From contig NW_023998417.1 of NCBI RefSeq assembly GCF_014805625.2, forward strand, positions 14,162,871 to 14,226,870: a DNA stretch of 64,000 nucleotides. The letters are read 5' to 3'. Made by a program: the position numbers and the translations under genes. The stretch is from Glossina fuscipes (lineage: Eukaryota > Arthropoda > Insecta > Diptera > Glossinidae). How positions within the stretch are numbered: the stretch's first letter is position 1; every line of letters begins with the position of its first letter. The notes beneath the pieces are model-generated. The model saw nothing but the letters and a program-made list of their open reading frames with translations, searched no databases and was not told the origin of the DNA. Below are positions 53,421 through 64,000 of the stretch, one piece after another.

Positions 53421-56400
53421 GCTTATTTATTTGTTTGGGTGTGCTAAGTAATTTTGTATTTGCCGGAAATACTTGACATTGCTGTTTGTGTGGTTTAGGA
53501 AATTGCTTAAGTTTTCAAATTCCGCTTTTTTTCTTCGTCTTTTATTCCTTCAATCCTTTTGAGAGCAAAAATTATTTAGTTTTATATATGCATGTGCATG
53601 TATATGTATAAATATATATGTGTGGGCGCTTGTGCGTGTTTTCATTGTTTTTTTTTTCAATTTCTATTTTCTTCTGCATCATCAGTTAACTGAAAGAAGA
53701 GAAATTAAAACACAAGAATACACTTTGCGGCATATTTCTCTTCCACCAAAAGTATGCAAAATATTTAAGCAGCATCCACTCATATCGAGCTTGTAAACAA
53801 ACCCAACATACAATGACAAACATTCCCTTGTTGTCATTGCCAAGTTGATGTTGCTGTTGTTGTTGCTGTTGCTTTTGTAGTGCTGCCTTTGTTTCCTTGT
53901 CTGACTCAGTTGTATTTCAAGCAAAGTAGAATGTTATCATCACTATAATGTTATCAGAATATTTGTTTTTAGCCATTCCGTAGTTATCATCATTGTTATC
54001 CGGTTCCCTCATCATCGCCGTTATTGTTCTCACCAATACCAGCATTGCCTCCGTCATTTCTATTCCCATTTGAATGGTATATCTGCGTCGTAATGCCGCG
54101 GGTGTTATGTAGTAAAAATATTTCTCCTTCTTTACTTTGCATTCTTGCCATGTTTTCCTCGTAACATAGTTTTTACTTTTAAATTTAAGAAGAAAAGAAA
54201 AGAAAAGAAGAGCACACCCTTCAGTCGAGTTAGACATGATTTTATAGATTATATTGAATTCCCAGTACATAGTAATTACTACGAATTTTTAATATTCTAC
54301 GGCGAAGAAGAAAACTTTTGTTTTGCTTAATTCAGCAGACTTGACGTACTACAGCAACTACTTTTCGCTAGCCTTGACTTTTAGCCTTCGGCTAAGGTGA
54401 TAGTTACTCTCAAAGGGTTAATTTTTTTTGACAACCTTTCTGATTGTCAAAAAAGCTTGACTGATTATTTCTTTAAGGTACTGAGCGAAGGGCTTTGATG
54501 TTATTTGTCACGAAGTTCTATGCGTACAAAATGGTTAACATCATCATTATCATCGGCATGGTAATATTCAAAATAATACCGAAACATGGAAAGTCATTAG
54601 CGAAAAAATTCGCAAAAGTGCATTCTGCAATTCACGCCAATTCAAGATCGTCGTAGCCTATAAAGTATGCAAGATTGACAATGATTCGCATAACAAAAAA
54701 AAGAGCATCTGATCATATCTAACAATTTGACGGAACTAGAGAAATGATGAAAAAGAGAAGCAATCAATCCGGTTCCCTACCTCTACATGAAAAACCCCAA
54801 GAGCCGGAGTGAGGGAGTAGCATAAAAACTAAAAAAAAATCTAATTTACATTTGCGTTCGTTCTTCGCTTGAGCTCACGTAGTTCATATTAGTGGTTTTC
54901 TGTGCTTTTTTATTGCGGAAGTTAACGTTCTCTACAATTTATGTATCACTAATCACTAATTGTAATTGCGATTAGTTCATTAGTTCAAAAGGAGAAGCTG
55001 CCTTCAAATATTCGGTTGAATGTCATAGTTCGTTGTCATAGTTATTGATGACAAAACCATTGGATAAATGTTAGTAAAATGTGAACACGATTTGGTGGGA
55101 ATAGTTTTACACTAAGCGAAAAATCGGATGAAGTAATTTGATGACTTAAGCCAAACAATTTCGTTACGTAAATATGCTCTGAAGTAAGGCAACGTTTTAT
55201 AGGATTAATCAAGGTTCCTATGCCTCAGTTTTAATTAATTTTCGTAAGAGCCATTCAGTGCTTTTCAAACATTACGTGAACATGTATTCACTTGCAGTAG
55301 GTGCGGATCGAAGCAAACTTGCATTTTGAATCAATAAAAAGACGATTTTCCCTTTTATTGCAATTCCGCGATTTGTGATCCAGATCGAGATTTAGCATAG
55401 ACAAATTATTGGTGAAGATAGTAAGGTGGTTGATATCACAGGGACTTCAGACAGTCGCTTTTTAAGCTAAAGTGCGACTACAATCATTTTTCTGATAGTG
55501 TAAAGTCGAAACACATTATCCAAGTATTAGTTCTGTTAATTTTATGAAGATAATTAGTAAGCATTTTAGTAAGACAATATAAGCGATGACAGATGAAACT
55601 GAACAAAACTTTGTCACTGCAATTCTATCTGATTTTAATTGAACGAGCGCCTTGCGCTATAGAAAGTCCGCGCAACAAACATTTCATTTTGTAAAGAATT
55701 TAATTATATTTTAAAAAGAGAAAACTAACGCACAAGACGCCATTAAACCATAATATCAATTAGTAATCATGTCTTGTCTTCATAACGTTTAATTAAATTA
55801 ATTTAGTCAAAAATGTGAAAATTATTTTCAAATGCAGCTTTTCACAAGCAGCCGCATCCACCTACTATTTCTACAAGTAAGGTATATCGGGTTTGTTAGG
55901 TCTTTGGTGCGCACAGATGTACGGACGACAAAGGATTTTAACAACATAGCGAATAGGACACTAAGTCTGTCTTTGGCTGTTGAGCTCCGTCTGAAGCAGC
56001 GACTTTGTTAGCAAGAGGTTAGCAAGTTAGGCTGTCAAAATTGTGCAGCTGTTACTTGAAAGGATTGGATTAAGAAAGACTTTTCCTCGTCAGGTTCGAA
56101 AAATAGTTAAACTGCAAAATGGAACGGTCTCGCACAACCAGCAAGCGTTCGTGCACAAAGAAAGTTTGCGTAATTGTCTATAAAATGCGCTACTATATGC
56201 GCTACTATATGTCTAGGATGGACCGAATGACGAATAATTGACACAATCATATATGCCGCACTATATAACGGCGTATGTAAATAGATTGGGTCGAAGTCGA
56301 ACATAACTTCTTTCTTGTTTATCATATATTTTTTGTTTTTTTTTTTTTATTTTAGTTTGCATCAACGTAAAGCGCAAGTAACGAGAAGATATTGCTCACT

Positions 56401-59400
56401 TCTCTTATAGTAGTAGTGGGGCAATTGCAAACATGCACAAACGCATATACATGTACATATGTGTGCACTTATATGTACACACATATGGATAAACAAGTGT
56501 GTGGATTCACTGGCAGGGCGAAAATAAATCCAAGGAGAAAATTTTATTTAAATATGTACACACATACAATCAAATGCACTTAAAGCTATTTACATGGAAA
56601 TCGAGACATTGAAATAGATTTAAATAAATGATTTGATTGCAAATCATTGAGCAAACCGTGAATGGTTTGAAGAGCGTGCCAAACATATGTCTGATAGGAG
56701 GGTTAGCACACTCTCCCTCCATACCCTACACGCGATCTCCCGAGCGAAGAAAGTAACAAAAGAAAAAAAAAAAAAAAAAAAAAAAAAAGATGGATTTTTC
56801 AATATGTTTTAAAGGGATCAAATTAGTACTTGCTTATATCCTTTTTTATACTTTTCATTGAGAAGCGGAAAATTGAATTGAAAGAATTGGAAAAAGGAAA
56901 TAAAATGATGAAATGGTTTGTTTGGCATAAATTATGTAAAAAGAGCGGTGTAATAGCATTTCGTAGTAAGGGATAAAACAGGAAGTATCTTATCGTTTAT
57001 ACAGTCAATTTTTTCCTCTTTAATATACGCAGATGTCACTGCAATAGATTGCTTATTATTAATTGAATTAAACTATAAATCAAATTAATTAAATTCATTT
57101 CCTTCGCGCGTTTATGCATATCTGGCTTTCCATTGCGAGGATGATATATGAGCAGAGCTCAAACCGTTCTCACTACATTGCTATGTGCATCAATAAATTT
57201 TTTGAAGCTTATGAAGCGAAACTCATCCTTGTCTTTCAAATAAATATAAAAATTCGGGTAGTATAAGCACTGACGAAGCAAGAGGAAATAAAAACTTTGA
57301 AAAAATTTCTGAAACCCATAATGTTTATAGATCATAACAAGAAGAATGCTTATCGTTCATTTACAATAAAGGCATAAAAATGTCGTCAGCAGTCCGCGAT
57401 GGGTAACTAGTTCATCAAAATAACAGAGAGTTCCTCGTTATTTCCATAAAGTTCCTTGTGTTTAATTGTGCTCTTCTAATTAAATTCCTATTATGTGGAG
57501 AGCCACATGCACCGTACTAATGTGCTTGTATTGAGGAAGAGAGTAGAAAACTGAAATACTGTGTAAGCTAGCTTTGGGAGAAAAATCATCTTGTGTTTGA
57601 ATTCAGTACACGAAACCATCAGGAAGTTCAGCTGTGCACGGGTGCCCTTTGATTTTCTTGACATCCAAAAAAAGATTTACTCTTTTTTTCTGATAAAACA
57701 TGAAAAACGGCGTCTTGGAAAGAAGAACTATTAACGAGGAAGGATAACTGGACACTGGAATACGATTTGTTACCACAAGAAGTGTTTACAGCAATAAACA
57801 CTTTAAAATGTTTTACACACAAGACGTATTAATTCTTGAATCGGGGGAAGCAAAGATATGTAGACCACGAACAGGAGCAGTTCAGTTCATGAGCTAAGGA
57901 TAAGACGAATGCGGGATATGCTGATTCATAAAAAATAAAAGTTAAACATATATCGGTTAGGTATAGAGTGTTGTTCAAATAAACGGCAAGACTCTCTTTC
58001 ATAAGTTCAATATTATGCCGAAAGTTTGATTGTTTGTTCAAATATTTGCGAAGAAAAAACCACGTCTAACGTTCTGGATGGGCCTTTGTTCTTGACCGTA
58101 CATGATTTCGCTTTTACACTTTCATTGAAACAAGGAATTTAAAAACTGTTACGTATGTATTATAAAAGAAAATAAATATCTATGCGTCTCTTACAATGAA
58201 AAAAAAAAATACAATCTTACATTAATATAAGCCGAGAGCACTAAATTACCATTGGATCACGAATCTAAGCTAACCCATACCCGACATCTAAGCTAACCCA
58301 TGTACAAATACACGATACAAATATTCGATGCTCGTGTATTGATCACATATGGACTCTTGATGAAAAACAATACGAGTTCAAACTCAGCATTGGTTTGAAA
58401 AGTGGGCTCCGTCGAAAATAGCAATTAGTCGGTGGGTTGGCACGGTCACCGAATCAATTAATGCTAAAAACACTGCACGAGAAAAGTAAAAAAAAAAAAA
58501 AATTCTGAAGGTTGTTCTCGATCATAGAGAAATGATGTTTCAACACACAGCCAGTAATGTCAGTGCCGCTTACTTGCCTATGGGAATGTGGGCTATCTAA
58601 CGAATGCGTGCCGCAGGAGTTGAAATTCGAATTGCTGCTCCATGCATTGAACTCCCCCTATCTAGGTCCCAGCTCGTATTATCTATTCATTTGCAACTCA
58701 AAACAAACCTTCAACAGCGAAACAAGTTTAAAGTAAATGATAAAGTGAAGGCGGTACTGAAGTGTATTTACAGAACCTTGACAAATCGTTCTGCAGAACA
58801 GGCATCGAAATATTAGAGAAGCTTTGGACTCATTATGCCACATCAAGCCAGGGAGACTGAGTAGGTTACTTTTAATCAACATTTTTTGATTTTCTCGATT
58901 AATATAGCGTTGGAAAGAATGTTTTTGATTCGAAAACAAGATCAATAGAAGATCTATTTGCGTGTGAAGCAATCACCTTATTAAATGATATATGAATTTT
59001 GGACGGTTCGTGCATAGTTTGCGAATTCGAAACACTAATTACAGGCAACTTGGTAGCTCCCGATTATCCAGATGTTTTAATGGTAGCAGCCACCAAAAGA
59101 AGTTATTAATGAATGCGAAATGCTCGTATAATTACGAATAATGGGGCGTGATAATTAATTGTACATTATACTGCGGAAGAGAAGAAGACGACGAAAAGCG
59201 CGCTCGGCACTCATAGCAGGATAATTCACCTACGTCGGCGATAAGCTGCAACAAGCTTACTATCCGTGCGTGACATGGCTTAACAATGTCAAGATCCTGC
59301 TTGAAGAGCTTGCACATGTATTCCAGTGGCAAGATCGTAGATTTCTTGGTTTTTTATGAATGCGATCTGCCAATAAATAGGTTAGAAAGAAAGCACTTTG

Positions 59401-61553
59401 GGAAAAGAAAATCCTAAAATTTCCATAAATAGCTCACAATAGGTACGAGGTAAGATAACAATTAATGGCATTTAGAAGAGATATTCGCCTAAGTTATCTG
59501 CAAAGTGTGGTAAGTGTGCGCTGTGCGTTCAGGTCGGCTTAGATTTTACGAAAGCACTCGCTTTACGCTCGACTTGATCTTACATTTATTAAGAATAACG
59601 AAAAAGAGATTCCACCACCATTGCTCGTTTTCCGTTTGTTATTTTTTTGCGTACAATATGCACTGCACAGGAAAGCTGCTGCCAAACGGCTGTTAAGAAT
59701 GTTATTAAAAGTGTATTTTACAAAAAAGAAAAAAAAAAAAAAAAAAAAAGCAAGCATAAGAGGATTTTTTGCTTTTCTACATGTACTCAGCAAATTAAAA
59801 TTGCATTTAAAAGGAAAATAATGTTCCTTTTAATTCCCTCCTTTTTTTTTCTCCACATTTTACATTTTTCATTTTCTACTTCTTCTACACAATGAGACGA
59901 CGTATGCGTGCATGCGCTTGTTTTTTCTTACTTTAATGCTTATTTTAGTTTTGGCCAAACATTGCTTATCATTGGTTTGTGCGGTGATTTCTATTACTGG
60001 TTTGTTAGCTTTGGTTTTATCTCTTTCGGTTTAAAGTTTATGTTGGGTTTTTTGCTCTCTCCTCTTGTTCTTGTACACGCTATTAAATCTTAAATGGACA
60101 TAAACACCTAATGACGGCAGCAAACTGGGTACAGAGCAAAAGGATGAAATAGAAAAACATTTCAATCACAATGTATTTGACCTCATCGAGGGCTTCAGCG
60201 CATTCACTATACCGGCTGAGTTTATTAATTTAAATGTTATTTTGTTGGGATTTGTTTTGTGAATTCTCAGTTATCGGTTCGTTACGAAAAAGCAATCAAG
60301 AAGGGATTTAACGTATTTACCGTAAATTATAGGGTATTTATTGTGCTGTAATGATAGCAATAAAAATTGCGATTGAAATTTATTATTCGTAGTGTACGAC
60401 TACTGCATGTTGTTGTTGGCCTACTGCCCATCTGGGTGCTTTAATCTGTACATTGCATGCACAAAGCCTTTTTCCAAAAACATCTATCCCGTGGCAGTAC
60501 ATCTGCAGTTGCAACTTCGATATATCAAGTTTATAGAGCAGTAGTACGACAAGTCTTCACTATTATCGAACTTCCAATCAATGCGGCCTATTCTTCGAAA
60601 TGATACAAGCGTTGGAGAGATGCTTTTGAACAATAAGAAGAAATTGAAATTGTGATCTTCCCCTATAAACCTATATATATGTATATATATATAAGTATAT
60701 ATTTAATGAATGACTGGTTAGCATTGCCTGAAAGCAGCTTTCATCGCCATCGCTTGATTAATAATATGCTTCCGTTAGCATGAGACATGTTCAATTTTTT
60801 CCACAATTTTGGCTTGACAAAGAGGACATAGCGATATTGAAATCAGAGTTGCATCTGCCTGGTGCCATATTACTGCACTCTTCTTTCTCATTCAGTTAAC
60901 GACGTAGTGAATTATAATGAATGCTGAGGTTGCTGTTGAGCACAACGTGAAGTAAGTTGGAAGAGCTCCTCGTAAGTTTTTACCGCGACTCGTTTTTAAA
61001 CAATCACGCAACCAATTAGTAAAACAGCGGCGTACAAACAATTGAAGAAAAGTTTTACAGATTCGATGCGCGCTAAAGTACTTCTATGTAGCGTTGAATA
61101 CGAGCAAAATCTGACAATATTTGACGCATTGAAATCTTTGCCTCCGCAACAAAGTTTTCACAATTACACTTTAATGTTAAATGTGAAGATATGGATCCAA
61201 TGATGTGTATGCATATCATGATGGCGGACAGTTACTGTTCCGCTAAATCATGAAGAGTGTACCGCCGCCAAGTGTCAACAAAAACAATACTTTATTTTTT
61301 TTTTTTTTTGTTGTTTTCAGAGTACAAACTACATACTATTGTGGATAAAGTTTTTGAATTCGAATATCGTTGTTATTTGTTTTTTCAAGTTTGAACTTTT
61401 CCTGTTACAGAGAAATTGTTAGAGAAGATAAAATGAAAAAAAAAAAAAAAAAAAAAACCAGTTGAAGAGAGAGAATATAAAACAAAAAGGTATTTATACT
61501 TAAAATAATAAAATTATACTTTACCTCATTGTGGATAGCGTTGTGATGTTTTT

Positions 61554-61915
61554 ATTTGTTTATTGTTGTTGTAGAATTAGTAGATGTTGTAGTTGTTATT
61601 GTAGAAGATGTAGTTGGAATAGTAGTAGTTGTTGATGTTGTTGTTATTGTTGTAGTAGTTATTGATGGTTTTTTTTTTTTTTTTTTAATTGTATTTGAAT
61701 ATCCGCAGATTGAGTTTTTTTGAAGGATAGATTTTATTGGATTTTTTGCGGTATGGTTGTTAGTAGTATTGAAAATATAGAAGAAGTAGTTATAGAAGAA
61801 GTAGTAGAAGAGGTAGTAGTAATGGTAGAAGTAGTAGTAGTAGTAGCAGTAGCAGTAGTAGAAGAAGAAAGTAGTAGTAGTAGTAGTAGTAGTGGTAGTA
61901 GTAGAAGAAGAAGAA
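61554..61915. repeat. compound GTT/GTA/GAA trinucleotide repeat
   Basis: Two repeat blocks (about 61554-61665 and 61751-61915) are separated by a T run. The second is built of GTA, GAA and GCA triplets and yields long open frames on both strands (Val/Glu/Ser on plus, Leu/Thr/Ser on minus), all low-complexity and not credible as genes. Confidence 0.9.
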
Positions 61916-63836
61916 GCATTTCAACATAATTGGCAAAAATTAGTTAGTGAAACGAAAAATGTAATTGAAAAAATATAAAAATCCATTTTTAGTAGAGAAA
62001 GAAAAAAAAAAAAAGAAGAAAATAATCAGAATTTTAATATAAATATTTTAAATACTACGAGATATGGCATTCGCGATGTTTCTCATTCTCATTGGTATTA
62101 TCGATTTGCGATTTTGAACTAAAAATATTTAAGGATAATCTTATATTATTATTATTTTTTTCTTTTTTGCGATCATACGCGAATGCCGTTATTAATTTTA
62201 GTTTTGTTTTTTTTTTTTTTTTCATATAAAGCAACAAAAGAAATAATTTTGTACAGCCGCTCTCTTTTAAGCTTAAGATAAACAATTTAAGAAAAAATTT
62301 GTGTAAAGTAACAAAAGAGAGAAACAATCTCTACAGCAGTTAAAAAGAATGCCGGAGGAAAAGGAAGTTGCAAAACTAACAAAATAATAAAATTAACTTG
62401 AACAAAAATTGTTATTGCATTATTACAAGTGAAAGCGTGAACACAGGAAATAAGTGTAAGAAGGAAAAAGTTCTTTTTTTTGTTTTTGCTTTTTACTAAG
62501 AATGTTTGCTTATAAGACTAGCGAAAAATGAAGGAAAGAAAGAATAAGAAGATTCTGGCAAGAGATTTCAAGAATATAGGAGTACAAAGGTTTCTGCAAT
62601 CATTAGCATGTAATATAGTGGTTTAGGTGCCTTCCGGGGGCTATAAGGAAGACTTTTTATGCAATGTAAAATATTTCTTCATTTCTTCATTGTTCGTGCT
62701 ATTATATATAGATGTATAATGCAAAAGGACGGCTACAGATGGACGTGGCCTAAGTCAAGAACTTCAAGCAAAAAAAAAATAAAAAAAAAAAAAGAAGAAA
62801 ACTTCAAAGTTAGTTTCCTTTACTATTTTCTTATATTGCATTTTAGCGGAACTATGACTACGGTTTTTAGAGATCGGATTGCCATTCTTATTCTTATCGA
62901 TAAGTTTTTCGAACGCAATTTACATCCGTTCGTCCCTCTTGGCATGCATTGTTTACAATTCTATTATTGCTGTGACTAACTGTCCAAGTCTTTTATGTAG
63001 TGCTGAAACGATACCGTCTTCTAATAACTTTGGAAATTTTTCAAACTCCTTTCAATTTAGTCTGTGCACACCCGTGCCATGTTCATGTACGCTGTTCTGG
63101 TTAAAGTTTGCCTAAGATATTAGGATTTCTTGCAATAAAAAGGCAAACGTCTCGTCGACGGAAGTGTTATCTATTTTTTATTTAGCCATGAGCTTTTCTC
63201 AGTTATCCGGCTCCAGTGTTCCATATTACTCAAGTCTTCGCTTTTGAGTATCGTTTTTAATTCAATGATGCACTCCACCTCGCAGGCACGCATTTCTTCC
63301 GGTAGCGAAAGAGCCGTCTAAAGAAGTATAGATTGCATCACATCCGAAACGCGCAACATTTGTATGATAATACAAATATCATCTATCAGACTGTCGCCCG
63401 TTTTCGAAAAGTAGCTCTAATTGTCAAACAATATATGATCGATTTGGTTAAACTTGCACATCACAGGCTTAGGTCTAGAAAGGCTTAGTATTAGTAAGCT
63501 ACGAATATATCCGCCTTTATTTTCCTTTCACGGAAAATTACTAAATGATGGAATTCGGCTCAATGCCTTTGCTAAAAAGTTTGTTAATAGGACGAGAATT
63601 TTAGCACAAAACAGAAGCATTCGGTGTTTCCGAACGCTTGCTTGCAAAGGCTTTTATTGCGAGCGAAAGCTACTACTAGATATGTTTTAATCATTCTCGT
63701 CATGAATGATATACGACTTAAACCACCTATGGATTAACAGTCACACAAGCACATGACAGAATGATAACTAACTTAAAATTCGAACAAAAATTCCAATCAA
63801 CGTTAATCATAAAAATCAATTCAATGTTAAACAAAA

Positions 63837-63876
63837 GTATGTATGTATGTATGTATGTATGTATGTATGTATGTAT
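63837..63876. repeat. (GTAT)10 microsatellite
   Basis: Ten exact GTAT units, followed by related ACGTATATACGTATGTATAC sequence. Confidence 0.95.
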
Positions 63877-64000
63877 ACGTATATACGTATGTATACACAA
63901 GAATAGTGAAAACAAAACTGAGATAAGTTAGTGAAGCTCAAGCAAACAAATCGAAAAAGTTGTAAGATTTGTATATAAAATCGAAGCCAGTGTTTCTCGG

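Larger units (their letters stand above)
52995..64000. other. cpx: cpx intron sequence to the window edge, no gene recognised
   Basis: This includes the C-rich island at 53278-53317, a TTGG repeat at 53361-53420, A runs at 56763-56788, 59729-59749 and 61436-61457, compound trinucleotide repeats at 61554-61915 and a GTAT repeat at 63837-63876. The missing cpx start exon was not recognised here either, so it probably lies beyond 64000. Frames through the repeats are artefacts. Confidence 0.6.

Noticed and set aside
61720..61929. Repeat-encoded Val/Glu/Ser-rich protein
   Set aside because: The frame is open only because trinucleotide repeats lack stop codons; the opposite strand is equally open.

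Overview
The window is nuclear DNA of a higher fly (Diptera, probably Schizophora; a tephritid or similar family would fit, but nothing fixes the genus). It is AT-rich by eye, full of microsatellites and homopolymer runs, has GT/AG introns, and its recognisable exons encode dipteran-type proteins. There is no bacterial-style gene packing. Almost all of the sequence is intron.

Only two genes can be supported. The first is complexin (cpx), on the minus strand. Three coding exons run from right to left: 17127-16961, 13452-13320 and 4707-4634. They splice in frame (phases 2-0-1 across the junctions) into residues of about 20 to 142 of complexin, ending in the prenylation motif CVMQ. The start exon (about 19 residues) was not found, so its intron must cover at least 17128-64000, about 46.9 kb. 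Everything left of 4634 is 3' UTR and downstream flank.

The second gene lies on the opposite strand inside that giant cpx intron, at 22013-24052. It has two exons and an 84-bp intron and encodes a 651-residue secreted protein of the M13 (neprilysin-like) family. Both zinc-binding motifs are gone, so it is a predicted pseudoprotease. It has its own candidate TATA box and poly(A) signals. Nothing suggests that the two genes act together: cpx is a neuronal SNARE regulator, while neprilysin-like pseudoenzymes are secreted.

The rest is intronic or flanking sequence: simple repeats, long A or T runs, a C-rich island with quadruplex potential at 53278-53317, several perfect inverted repeats, and many short open frames that look like chance. 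No tRNA, rRNA, CRISPR array, or clear transposase or reverse transcriptase was recognised. I found no convincing previously undescribed system. The most useful points are the architecture of the cpx locus, its conserved editable codons, and the nested inactive peptidase.
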